Position numbers and translations under genes: made by a program. Under the pieces are notes generated by a model. That model had not been told where the DNA came from, did not search any database, and worked only from the letters and a program-made list of their open reading frames with translations. Below are positions 21,231 to 32,206 of a stretch of 64,000 bases of DNA, in pieces. Origin of the DNA: Argentina anserina (Eukaryota > Streptophyta > Magnoliopsida > Rosales > Rosaceae); NCBI RefSeq assembly GCF_933775445.1, contig NC_065875.1:4105001-4169000 (forward strand), read 5' to 3'. Numbering within the stretch: the stretch's first letter is position 1; every line of letters starts with the position of its first letter.

Positions 21231-24200
21231 ATGTCCAGAAAGTTTGTATCTCGGAGGGCTTTGGAAGTTGACTTTGTGGGAATCTTGCTTGCTGTCTTAT
21301 TACTTGTTTGCACTTCGGAGGGATTGAACTCTGAAGGCCTTTACCTTTTAGAGCTGAAGAAGAGTATTTTGGATGAATCAAATAATTTGGGAAGTTGGAA
21401 CTCTGCTGATCAAACACCGTGTGGATGGATGGGTGTGAATTGCACTTCTGGTTATGATCCAGTGGTTCAAGGTCTTCATTTGAAATCCATGAATCTATCA
21501 GGAACCCTGACCCCTATTATTGGTGGTTTGCTTCACCTAACTTCGCTTGATCTGTCATCAAATGGTTTCTCTGGAGGCATACCCAAGGAGATTGGAAACT
21601 GCTCTAGTTTGGAAAACCTGTATCTGAATGATAACAAGTTTACTGGCGAAATACCTGCTGAATTGGGTAATCTGTCTAAATTAAGAAGTTTGAATGTCTG
21701 CAACAACAAAATCTCTGGCACCCTTCCAGAGGAACTTGGGAACTTGTCTTCACTTGTTGAGTTTGTGGCATACACCAACAATATTACTGGCTCAATACCT
21801 TCTTCTTTTGGGAATCTAAAAAATCTGGTAACTTTTCGTGCTGGGCAGAATGCTATTTCTGGTAGCATACCAGCTGAAATAGGTGGATGTCAGAACTTGA
21901 AAGTGCTTGGTCTTGCTCAAAATGTTATAGGAGGGGAGTTACCTAAAGAGCTTGGGATGCTTAGGAGCATGACAGATCTGGTTCTGTGGGATAATCAGGT
22001 TTCAGGGTTTATTCCTAAGGAGCTTGGTAATTGCAGTAGTCTCGAGACAATTGCTCTATATCAGAACCAACTTATGGGGGCTATACCTCCAGAAATTGGG
22101 AACCTCAAGTCATTGAGGAGATTGTACCTCTACAGGAATGGTTTGAATGGAACCATTCCCAGGGAAATTGGAAATCTTTCGTATGCTGCTGAGATTGATT
22201 TTTCTGAGAACTATTTGATGGGTGAGATACCTTATGAGATAAGTAAGATTAGTGGTCTAAGCTTACTGTACCTTTTCCAGAACCAGCTCTCGGGTGTGAT
22301 TCCAAATGAGCTAAGTAACTTGAAGAAATTATTAAAGCTTGACCTTTCAATCAATCAACTTGAAGGTCTTATTCCAGATGGGTTTCAATATTTGACCGAA
22401 TTGAGCCAGTTGCAGTTGTTCGATAACTCTCTAAGGGGGAGCATACCTCTGTGGCTTGGTAGTCACAGCCGACTTTGGGTTGTTGATCTTTCAGATAACT
22501 TACTAACAGGGAGGATACCTCCTTACCTTTGTCAGCGTTCCAATCTAATCTCGTTGAACCTGGACTCTAATGATCTTTATGGAACTATCCCGACTGGAGT
22601 TTTGAACTGTGAATCATTGGTGCAGCTTCGCCTCGTTGGAAACAGGCTTACTGGCAGCTTTCCTTCAGAGCTATGCAATTTGGCAAACCTTTCTGCGATT
22701 GACTTGGACAGGAACAAGTTCACTGGATCAATTCCTCCAGAGATTAAAAAGTGCCAAAAGTTGCAAAGGCTTCACATTTCAGACAATTACTTCACATCCG
22801 AGTTGCCTAAGGAAATAGGATATCTATCTCAACTGGTAACTTTCAACTTATCATCTAATTTTCTCACTGGGCAGATTCCTCCTGAAATTGTAAACTGCAA
22901 GATGCTTCAACGACTAGACCTCAGTCGGAATAGATTCAAAGGTGCTTTGCCAAATGAGCTGGGAACGCTTTTGCAGTTGGAGCTTCTGAGACTTTCAGAA
23001 AACAGTTTTACCGGAAATATACCAGCAGCATTAGGAAACCTTTCACATTTGACAGAGTTGCAGATGGGTGACAACTTGTTTTCAGGTGAAATACCACCTG
23101 AATTGGGTTCTCTTTCAAGCTTGCAGATTGCGATGAATCTCAGTTTTAATAATTTAAGCGGGAGAATACCACCAGCACTTGGAAATCTTATTTTACTTGA
23201 ATTTCTTCTGCTCAATAACAATAATTTGACTGGTGAAATTCCCAGCACGTTTGAAAACTTGTCAAGCTTAATGGGTTGCAACTTCTCTTACAATGACCTT
23301 TCGGGATCTTTACCTCCCATCCCACTTTTTCAGAACATGGCAATAAGCAGCTTTGTTGCGAACAAAGGTCTTTGTGGTGGGCCTCTCGGTGTTTGCGGTG
23401 TAAATTCATCTCCAAATTCTGTTCCATCTCTGAACAGATTGAATACTTCTCGCAGTAAAATCATTACAATAATTGCAGCTGTTGTGGGCGGTATTTCTCT
23501 TATCTTAATTGCTGTTCTCTTATATTTCATGAGACGTCCAGGTCAAATGGTTCCCTCCATGCAAGAAAAGTATTGTTTGCCTCCTGATACAGATATTTAC
23601 CTACCTCCAAAGGAGGGGATCACGTTCCAAGACCTGGTTGAGGCGACAAATAACTTTGATGAGAGCTTTGCTATTGGAAGAGGAGCTTGTGGAACAGTTT
23701 ATAAAGCAGTAATGCGATCTGGACTTATTATTGCTGTTAAGAAGCTTTCAGCTAACCGGGAGGGCAATAACATTGAAAACAGTTTCCAGGCTGAGATTTT
23801 AACTCTGGGAAATATTAGGCATAGGAATATTGTGAAGCTCTATGGATTTTGTTATCACAAGGGTTCCAACCTACTTCTTTATGAGTACATGGAAAAGGGT
23901 AGCTTGGGTGAAGTTCTTCATGGTGAATCTTGCAGCTTGGACTGGCCAACTCGTTTCATGATTGCTCTTGGAGCTGCTGAAGGTCTTGCTTACTTACATC
24001 ATGACTGCAAACCGAGGATTGTCCACCGTGATATAAAGTCCAATAATATTTTGCTAGATGAGAAGTTCGAAGCCCATGTTGGTGATTTTGGTTTGGCAAA
24101 AGTGATTGATATGCCTCATTCCAAATCAATGTCAGCAGTTGCAGGATCATATGGATATATTGCTCCTGGTAAGCTTTACTTTTTGTTCTTTTTATGTGAT

Positions 24201-25024
24201 TATTATTGGCATGGATCACTATATTCATTGGAATCCCAAAGATCAGCGGTTTAATTTAGTCTCTCTAAAATTCATAGTTACTGATACACAGTTGATATAC
24301 TCTTGAAAAAATTAGGATACATTTAACCTCAGGACGCAAATGGGGCATGAGTTAAGAACAGAGGCTGTGCACAAAATAAAAGAAAATGAAGTCTTGGAAT
24401 TTCTAAGGAGCTCTTTTTTTTTCTTGATGAATGCATAGTGGTCATCTACTAAATCCCCCCCCCCCCTGCCTAGCTGTCAATCATTGAACGCATGCATTTT
24501 GAGCTTTCATTAGTTTAGTAGACTTATCTCTGCAGTTGCTTTGTTCTTCATTGTTTTTTCTTTTAGAAATCAATGATTTATGGAATGATTGATTGATATT
24601 ATGACTCTTCCTCATGGCAGAGTATGCGTACACCATGAAGGTTACAGAAAAATGTGACATATATAGCTACGGGGTTGTTCTATTGGAACTGCTAACCGGA
24701 AGAACTCCCGTACAATCACTGGATCAAGGAGGTGATCTTGTCACTTGGGTTAGGCACTATATCCGAGACCATTCTTTGACAGCTGGAATACTCGACGGCC
24801 GGTTGAATCTTCAAGACAAATGTATGGTTGATCACATGCTTACTGTCCTGAAAATTGCTCTGATGTGCACCAGTACGTCTCCGTTTGACCGACCATCAAT
24901 TCGAGAAGTTGTGTTGATGCTTATCGAGTCTAATGAGCAAGAAGGAGACTATGTTCCATCTCCAACTTATGATCTCCCATTGAAAGGTGATTCAGATCTT
25001 CCATTGAAAGATGATACTCGGTAA
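21231..25024 (+). CDS. LRR receptor-like serine/threonine kinase (LRR-XI type), two exons
   Basis: Exon 1 21231-24168, intron 24169-24620 (GTAAGC...GGCAG, phase 1), exon 2 24621-25024; 1113 residues. Order: signal peptide (about residues 10-30), LRR N-terminal cap with CGWMGVNC (about 63-70), more than twenty 24-residue leucine-rich repeats of the LxxLxxLxLxxNxLxGxIP type, a juxtamembrane cysteine pair (GLCGGPLGVCG, about 713), one membrane segment (about 743-766), and a cytosolic kinase from about 805. Kinase motifs are intact: GRGACGTVYKA glycine loop, AVKKL lysine, HRDIKSNN (an RD kinase), DFGLAK, and APE, whose glutamate codon is split by the intron. It should sit in the plasma membrane and relay an extracellular peptide signal. 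It resembles Arabidopsis At2g33170/At5g63930-type receptors; the ligand is unknown. The ATG at 21231 is chosen over an in-frame upstream TTG because it gives a normal signal peptide start. Confidence 0.96.
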
Positions 25025-25974
25025 CAGTACATGACAGATAGCTAGATTATAAACTCAGATGATTTTTTGAGGGTGCCGATTCTTCCTCATTATTTCCAAC
25101 AACCGAATGGTAATATGCTGTACATGTTTGAAGTTGATTTTGTCCCTATAAATATGAACTCTTTCTCGATCAAACTCTATTTTGTTCTGCATTGTATACA
25201 AGACACAGTATAGTAAAAACAAAAACCAGTGTACAGTTGGTAGTTTACTGCTTGTGCTCATTTCTAATTGTCAAGTAATGTTTCTCGTTAGCTCATAACC
25301 AGGTGAGTAAATTAGTAATTGCATTTCAACATATGTTTGAGTTGAGCCATCTCCGTTTTCCTATTCCTTTGTGAGGTATACTGCCGATTTTCAGATATGT
25401 GAGGTACGCTGTACTCAGTGTACTGTATCTTTGTGAGCAATCTACATTGGCGGATTTCTTTGTGATGTACGCAGTTAATGGTCACATTTCGACATGTTTT
25501 GAAGAAGTTAATTTAGTTCAGATATGTGAAGCTGTGCAAATACAATCTGAAATGCCACACCGATCAAGTTTCAGTGATTTAGCAAAGGACTGCTAACTGG
25601 AAACACTGATTTCTAAATCTGTGTCAAACTGATTGAAACTTTTGCATCCGGACATTAGTAGTCCATCACATTCCTAGCCAATGTGATGGTCTTTGAGGGG
25701 TTTGGCCATTGAAAACACTTCCAACCAAAAGAACAAAGGCCAAGAAAATATACAATTATCCTTGCTTGCTTCGTTGATACGGTAGGAATGAACTTTAAAG
25801 CTGCAAATGAGGTACTTACTCACCCTTAACTCAAAGCTCTCCCCGGAGTGGAATTACTTAACCAGTAAGTAGATTATGAGACTTGTCCTTGTCTAAACAA
25901 AAGATTGTGAACCTTGCAACGACCCTTTTCTACCAATATCACATGATGGCAGCCTATATTTCAATAAGTTCAAA
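25025..25974. other. 3' flank of receptor kinase, no gene
   Basis: Holds the probable 3' UTR (to about 25260) and AT-rich sequence. The frame at 25399-25596 has no recognisable domain. Confidence 0.5.
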
Positions 25975-26304
25975 CTAGGTGTGTTGCTTCTACAAATCAT
26001 TACAGCCAAACCACCAATTGGATTGACGCATCACGTAGAGCGAGCCCTCGAGGAAGGAAGAATCAATGATATGCTTGATCCTGCTGTTCCTGATTGGCCA
26101 GTTGAGGAAACCATGAAGTTTGCAAGGCTTTCTTTACAGTGTGCTGACATGAGGAAGAAAGACCGACCGGATCTTGGGATGGTTGTACTGCCTGAGCTTA
26201 ACAGATTAAGAGCCATCGCTGAAGATAGCTTGCAATGTTTTATGTTGGCGGAGCTGGATCAGTACTCTCACCAAATCAAAGCTCAAATTCTACATCACAA
26301 GTGA
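25975..26304 (+). pseudogene. C-terminal fragment of a U-box/kinase (PUB-type) protein
   Basis: About 108 codons matching the end of plant U-box domain-containing receptor-like cytoplasmic kinases: LLLQIITAKPPIGLTHHVE, then MLDPAVPDWPVEE and RKKDRPDLG with VLPELNRLR. This is the last part of the kinase domain and the tail. The USP-like domain, U-box, glycine loop, HRD and DFG are absent, and no upstream exon encoding them was seen in the preceding kilobase. The frame is open to a stop at 26302-26304. It is most likely a truncated duplicate left downstream of the receptor kinase, not a working kinase. Confidence 0.8.
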
Positions 26305-26877
26305 GTTGCATATCACGAAGCTATAAACTATAGTATCTGTAAACCTCGAAATATATATATTTTAATTATTATGTATGCATTCAAATGTATACTAGTCTCT
26401 TTATACGTTTTACGTGCGTATTAATTTACTTTCAAATAAATTAATAAAAGAAGAGAAACATGATAGATGACCTGTGGTTAGAAGCAGTGGGCAAAAAGTG
26501 GGTTGTGGGTAGTGGATAACTAAGAGAGAGGGAGGAATTTATCTAATTTCTTTTTAACTTTTCTATATTTTTTATTTTTTGATGTTCAATTCTAAACATT
26601 TTCTAATATTATAAACTATTTTGGAGCTTTAATCTATAAACGGTAATTATGGTATTTTTCGGTTTGACGGTTCCATAAGAAGAATTGCTTTAATTAATAA
26701 AGATTCCACACTGTTAATTCTAAAGAAAAAGTTTAATATTTGGTACTAAAAACGATCAATAAGAAACCTATTACACAACACCCGGTTTACTCTTTTGGTC
26801 TCTTTGAACCATTTATGGGTGTGCTTATTTAAATGAAGATAGGAATGCTATTTTGCAATTAGCTATGAAATATTTGA
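26305..26877. other. AT-rich intergenic, nothing recognised
   Basis: No coding frame or clear repeat. Confidence 0.5.
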
Positions 26878-27283
26878 TTATGCAATTTCACGTACAATCG
26901 ATGAAGAATTTACGTCGGGAGGGTTCCATTCATAACATATATCATACTTCTGAGTTTTGTAATTGAACATGCAAGGACCTTTCACTGTTATGCTCCATAT
27001 GCACACATTGCAGAACTTCATATCCCTATTTTCTATGTAAATGTCGAAATAATGGAACGTGTATTTCCATTCCATACTTCACCAGTATTGTGTACGGGAT
27101 CTCGTGGGTGCCTACCTCTTTTGTTTTGGATTTGCAGTGAATTTTGAGGTTCAGGTCAGGGCGTAAGTTATTGATGATACGAACATGTGCCTTGGGTATC
27201 TTCAAACCGGCCTCACTTGCAGAAACGAGGAAGGAGAGCAAGAACAGCAGGTGTAGCAACACATGCCTCGTTAATTCGCTCAT
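26878..27283 (-). pseudogene. S-protein homologue (SPH), frameshifted with an internal gap
   Basis: Minus strand from ATG at 27283. A signal peptide (MSELTRHVLLHLLFLLSFLV, then SASEA) leads to VRIINNL and LKIHCKSKTKEVGTHEIPY, the start of the plant self-incompatibility S1 fold. The frame then changes near 27060-27075, and a second frame continues with FDIYIENRD, CNVC, VKGPC and YDICYEWN, the S1 C-terminal half. The central W-x-F...TLF-x-C strand expected between these is missing. So the gene has lost roughly a dozen codons and its frame. SPH proteins are small, secreted, intronless and disulphide-bonded; in poppy a relative is the stigma self-incompatibility signal, while most members have no known role. 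Confidence 0.75.
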
Positions 27284-28062
27284 CTTTGTACGTGATTGAG
27301 GTTTAAATGTTTAATTTGTGGTGAGCTATTACCAATATATGTTGTATATTCCCCCTGATCAATAATCTGACTTTGCTTTATCAAAGTGATTGAAGAATTC
27401 ATATCATTCAGTCATTCAGATATATATGCCATAAGTATTTGTCATCTTGTTTCAATGAAATATGGCGTCCATGCACGTAACTAGAATTTGATCGATATAT
27501 GCGAGCACTTTACTGGATTTTGAAGGCGTAAAATTCAATTTTCTTAGGAAAATACTGGATCCGTACCAGTATAGACGTGTGCGTCCAAACTCCTTTTATT
27601 TATATACATTTGGTAGTTTGAATATAAAATTTTAACCGTTCAAAAGTTTTTTTAATCAATAAATATCAGTTTTGTAAAAAATCAATGAAAACAAATATCA
27701 TTTGCTTAGTCAATTATATCAAACAAACAGACGGTTGATTATGAGACTACTAACTTTCACAAGTACCGTTCATTTTTTTGATGTAATCGACTTAGGAAAT
27801 AATTTTGTTTTAATTCATATTTTATAGAGATGATCCCTATTAATCGATTAAACTTTTGAACGATTAATATTATGAAATCACACTACTAAAAGTAGAAAAA
27901 TAAGAGAGGGTATGGACGCACATGTCCATAATGGTATGGACAAGTATTTTCCATTTTCTTATTTATTATGCATATAAAAGGAACAGCTATATATAGATTT
28001 CAGATCTCATGTCCTTAAAGGCTTAAACACTGAAGATGCTAATATGTAATAAATAAAATATA

Positions 28063-28316
28063 TACTCCCTCCGATTTTTAATATAGGTCGTTTTAGGTTT
28101 TGTTTTTCGATTTTTAATATAAGTCGTTTTAGCTTAAAATCTATAGTATTTCCTAATTTATCCCTGAGCCACAATAATGACATGTATAAAATTATACAGT
28201 AATGAGTAGTAATTGAGATTAATGAAGTCTTAAATAGGGTTAAATTATTATTAGAATTGTTTCTTAATTTGTGTGCAAACTCCTAAAACGATCTATATTA
28301 AAAGTCGGAAGGAGTA
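28063..28316. mobile_element. Stowaway-type MITE
   Basis: 254 bp with inverted ends CTCCCTCCGATTTTTAATAT and (right end, complemented) CTCCTTCCGACTTTTAATAT, flanked by TA on both sides. This is the classic Tc1/Mariner Stowaway signature. The left arm carries a second partial copy of its end (CGATTTTTAATATAAGTCG at about 28108). No coding capacity. Confidence 0.88.
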
Positions 28317-28566
28317 TGTTGTAGGTGATGCATAATATGGATAATACTATTGTACCTAGAGCTTTTCTGATTCAAATTAACCCAAACACTTAACGTTAAA
28401 TTGGACATTATCGATGGTATGATGCAATGGTGAGTTAAGCCACACTTGTCATTATTGAATAACTACAGCAAGAACATTTTACTACTAATTAGCTGGAGAC
28501 AGTATTATTGATAATACAAAGAGGAACTACAATCATTATCGGTAAATTGATCCGGAGACTAAACTT

Positions 28567-28955
28567 TCACTCGCGCCACAAATAACATTGCTCTTCCTTT
28601 TTGCCCTGCAAACAAGGGCCAACTTCTCTCAAAGTCCAAGTGCAGGCAGTACAATCATCCCTCTGATTGTCATTGACATGAAAATATTTCAATTTTCCAT
28701 TCCACTGAAAATTGCAGAAGAACAACGTAGAGCCAATCCAGGTTACCCCAAACCTAAATCAGTAGCTGTTCCCGGGGTGGAGCAGGTGTTCTCCAAGATC
28801 ATCGTCCTTAGATTTACAGTGGACCCTAAGATCCGGTAGCTGGGAAGAGTGTTTGTGATTGTGACTGTTATTTTCCCCTCGAATGGTGTTGTAACATAAA
28901 CTACTAGCAGCATCATGAGCGCAATAAGAACATGAGAGATGGATAGTGAACTCAT
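28567..28955 (-). pseudogene. S-protein homologue (SPH) with frameshift and in-frame stop
   Basis: Minus strand from ATG at 28955. A signal peptide (MSSLSISHVLIALMMLLVVY) and ITVTITNTLPS lead into the S1 fold. A one-base shift near 28835 moves the rest to another frame, where LRVHCKSKDDDLGEHLLHPG, WIGSTLFFCNFQW, CTACTW, VGPC and CYLW can be read. A TGA lies in this frame at the position where the family usually has tryptophan (SY*F). Two lesions make a functional product unlikely, although all six family cysteines survive, so inactivation seems recent. Confidence 0.82.
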
Positions 28956-29405
28956 TTTCGCCGGTGAATGTGAGAAATTCAGGTGAAATGTATCTCTTAT
29001 ATTAGTTATATATAATCCGGTTATTTAGAATCATTCCCTAAGAAAATTTAGAATCAAAAGTGGACTAAGAAAATTTAATTGTCTAACTTAGCCAATCCAT
29101 AATACTGATACATTAATTCATTAGTAGGTTTCCAAATATGCATCTTATTCATGCTTGACCTTTAAACGTTTTCATTTCTTGTATTATTGTAAGGTTTTAT
29201 ATCATTCATATATTGTATGGTAGGTTTTAATTTGATTAGGTGCGGAGATTACGTAAGGTTTTATATCATTCTGTGATTTCTAAACACTGTGATTTAGCAA
29301 AGGACTGTGCTGACGAAGTAAATACCAATATACCATTGCAGTGGTATAAATAATCCTATAGCTAAGCACGCTTTGCGTTGCAGAAAGAAAACTTGAGTCA
29401 GAAAT

Positions 29406-29733
29406 ATGGTGAAGGGAAAAACAGTGTTTCTTGCTCTTCGTTTCCTTTGCCATTGTCCCAAGTATGTGTACAGTTATTCCTTTCATAAAGCACTATGTTC
29501 GCCTTGCTAACAGATTAAACAACGAACAACTAGACTACCATTGCCACTCCAATAAGGATGATCTTGGTCATCGTACCCTACCCTCCAATAGGGAATGCGA
29601 GTTTGAATTTCGGGTATTTTACGGTACGAAATTCAACTGTAAAGCGTGGCATTCAAATTTCAATTGCTATGTCAATTTCACGGCGTATGAAATGACCGAT
29701 GCTTATGATGATGCCTGTGGTGGAAGACATTGA
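29406..29733 (+). pseudogene. S-protein homologue (SPH), frameshift in signal peptide
   Basis: Plus strand, divergent from the SPH at 28567-28955. ATG at 29406 opens MVKGKTVFL, then the frame is lost. One base over, LLFVSFAIVPSMCTVI continues the signal peptide, followed by VRLANRLNNEQLDYHCHSN, KDDLG, ECEFEFRV, GTKFNC and a truncated tail ending GGRH. The C-x-x-C-x-W, GPC and CY-x-W parts are missing or unrecognisable. The frame from 29431 has no ATG at its start. It is probably a pseudogene, or a sequence error if a single base was miscalled near 29430. Confidence 0.7.
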
Positions 29734-30460
29734 TGATGAATTTTGTAGAGGATGGAGTTTATGATGATGAACTTACTCTTTTTGCTTCTTTAAACTAATT
29801 TTTCACTTATTTCAATCCAACATACATCAAACAATAAATTATGTTAACATAGACATTTTTAAGAGAATAATTTAGCTATATGAGAGAGAGATAACATGTT
29901 AAGAACGGGCATGTTTCGTTGGTTATTATAAGCTTCTATTAAATTATGTATTATAAGCTTCTATTAATTATATCTTAATGGTTATTAGTGTCATCACAAT
30001 CGAATTAATAACCAACTTTTTATCCAATTTTACTTATATGTTTTTTCTTTAAGAGCGCATGTTCATCCATCAATCGATCGAAATAGAGAGTACAACAAAA
30101 TACAACCCACCTAAAGTGGCCTGGATACGACAAAATCGAACCATGCGAAATTACCTAGGTACCACCTAAGCAATTTCAATGTTGTAAACTAGCATTAAAT
30201 CACATCGACTAACCAAGAATTGCTAGACAAAGCTAACATTCAAAGTGCGTAGGACCACCCTAAGCAAAGGAGGCACCCAGGACACCCGAAATCCGACATC
30301 TTAGGTCCTACATTCGAGTCCACCACTGAGGGTTCGTAAGAGCCAAAAACGAAAACATAGATATGCCCACACCAACCCAAACCCACTGATGGATGTCCAA
30401 AACTGCCCCCAGCCTAAAGTTCAATAGCCAACTCCTCCACTCGAGGACCACAGTGACCCG
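29734..30460. other. Intergenic, nothing recognised
   Basis: AT-rich at first. A GC-richer stretch at about 30240-30450 lacks a recognisable frame. Confidence 0.45.
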
Positions 30461-30469
30461 AGCCCTGTT

Positions 30470-31140
30470 GGTAGTGAAATATTGATTGTTGAGAGGATTG
30501 TGTTGCATTTTATATAGAATAAAATAATGGTCACTACTCTAATTTTTAATAACTCGACAGTTTACTCTTTTAAGATTCAATTTCGACTAATCACTCCTTA
30601 TATTTTCTAAATTCGAATAATCTGGTTCTTCCGTCATCTTTTAATCAAATTTGAGTGTTAAGTTATTTTTTGGGTAAAAAAAAATTGGATGGACTTAACA
30701 CTCAAATTGGATGGAAAAATGGTGGAATGACCAGATTGCTCGAATTTGAAAAGTATAAGGAATAATCAGTTGAAATTGAAACTTGAATGAGTAAACTGTC
30801 GAGTTTGTGAAACTGTGAGGAGTGATCAATATGTTATCTTTTTATATACTACCAGGGGCATGCTTATATAGCCGGCCATGGCCTAGTTTTGTATCTAATT
30901 ATAATTGAACATTGCACTCTTGATCTTCTTCCTATTATGGATAACATCTCCTACATTTTTATCTGAAAGTTGTGGGTTATTTGGATTCTTTGGTGTTTAG
31001 CTATATATGTTGGGTTTACTTTGTTGAGTGAGTATGGTGTGGGGTGAGGTTGTCCATAGATAACTCAATCTTGACCTTTTTCTTCGAGTATGGCGTGGGA
31101 AAAAATTGTCGGCTTACCGCCTTAAAGTCATTGAGTTTGG
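30470..31140. repeat. Diverged copy of the upstream region of the SPH at 50.5 kb
   Basis: Blocks such as GTGAAATATTG/GAGAGGATTGTG (30474-30505), GCCTAGTTTTGTATCTA, TTGAACATTGCAC and TCTTCCTATTATGGA (30880-30945), and GAGTATGGTGTGGG with TTGTCGGCTTACCGCCTT (31030-31125) recur in the same order at 50570-50780 and 51880-51960. Here they are interrupted by a Mutator-like MITE; at the other place by a solo LTR. The SPH coding part is not present next to this copy. Confidence 0.7.
30517..30839. mobile_element. Foldback Mutator-like MITE with 9-bp TSD
   Basis: 323 bp consisting of two inverted arms of about 145 bp and a short loop (near 30660-30690). Matching blocks include AACTCGACAGTTTACTC on the left against the complement of GAGTAAACTGTCGAGTTT on the right, and TTTGAGTGTTAAGT against ACTTAACACTCAAA. 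Flanks are the direct repeat TTTTATATA at 30508-30516 and 30840-30848. Long TIRs with a 9-bp duplication point to the Mutator superfamily. It is non-coding. Confidence 0.8.
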
Positions 31141-31488
31141 GCATATTTGTAAATTTGCTTTCGACATTGTATCTAGAGTTCAATCTTATAGCTCGTTGCA
31201 GCGTGTATATAGTACACTTTTTTTTCCTTTGTGCAAATTGTTCTCGTATTAAATTTGGACTAATCTTTACATGTGATATATGGTCAGTAAGACATTAATA
31301 TTGGTACGAAGATGAATTAAGGCATCATTAGATACATTATTTAATACATAAGAAATTAAGAAAAATAATCGACAGAAGAGAGTGAGAACACAAACTAAAA
31401 ATTATATATTAGCAAACATGACCAATGTAAAGCTTATAATTTTGCTCCCACAGTCTCACGGAAAGCTTATAATTTTGGCAATGTGTAG

Positions 31489-31743
31489 CGGCTGTTTTTG
31501 GTGGAACTATGGAAGCAGGGCCAGGCTAAGGGCAAGACAAACAAGGCACAGGACTTAAGCCACAATTAATTAACGGCTGTTTTTGGTGGAACTATGGAAG
31601 CAGGGCCAGGCTAAGGGCAAGGCAAACAAGGCACAGGACTTAAGCCACAATTAATTAACGGCTGTTTTTGGTGGAACTATGGAAGCAGGGCCAGGCTAAG
31701 GGCAAGGCAAACAAGGCACAGGACTTAAGCCACAATTAATTAA
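31489..31743 (+). repeat. 85-bp tandem repeat, three units
   Basis: Three head-to-tail units start at 31489, 31574 and 31659 with CGGCTGTTTTTGGTGG and end TTAATTAA. They are nearly identical (for example one A/G difference in GGGCAAGACAAAC), so the array is young. There is no coding sequence or similarity to flanking elements. Confidence 0.95.
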
Positions 31744-31766
31744 AAGTCATCTTCTCTCTACATCTC

Positions 31767-31768
<2 letters not shown>

Positions 31769-31801
<33 letters not shown>

Positions 31802-32175
31802 ATATAAAACACACACACGAAGCGGATTAGGAGCGGACGTCCGCAAGTGCGGATCTCCTGATTTTGGCGACGGCGAGGTGATGCGGACCGGCACAGGCGG
31901 ACTCAGGACAGTGGGGCGATCCCTTATGTGTTGGCCATAGCTCCATTGACGGCTGAAATAGCAAAGTCGCCGGAATAAACCCAGAATTTGTTTTTTGCCG
32001 ATTTCGGTCGCCGTGGGTCTTCGATGAAGCTCCGGCCGGCATAAACAGGATTGCCGGAAGATAGGTAGTGTGCCTGTGCCGGTCCACCGCACCGCTGCGC
32101 CTCACCATCACCGGAATTGGGACGTCCACACTTTAACGGCAGTTACGGACGTCCGTTCTTGATTGGGCTTATGTA

Positions 32176-32206
<31 letters not shown>
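31769..32206. repeat. GC-rich element bounded by TA microsatellites
   Basis: Two (TA)n tracts (about 31769-31806 and 32180-32206) enclose about 350 bp of unusually GC-rich sequence. Related GGACGTCCG motifs lie near each end (about 31835 and 32146), in palindromic form. Overlapping minus-strand frames have no recognisable domain. It looks like a non-autonomous repeat of unknown class that was inserted into, or carries, TA repeats. Confidence 0.5.

Noticed and set aside
22907..23281. Antisense 124-codon frame inside the receptor kinase
   Set aside because: Shadow of the leucine-rich repeat coding frame; repeats mirror the sense LRR period.
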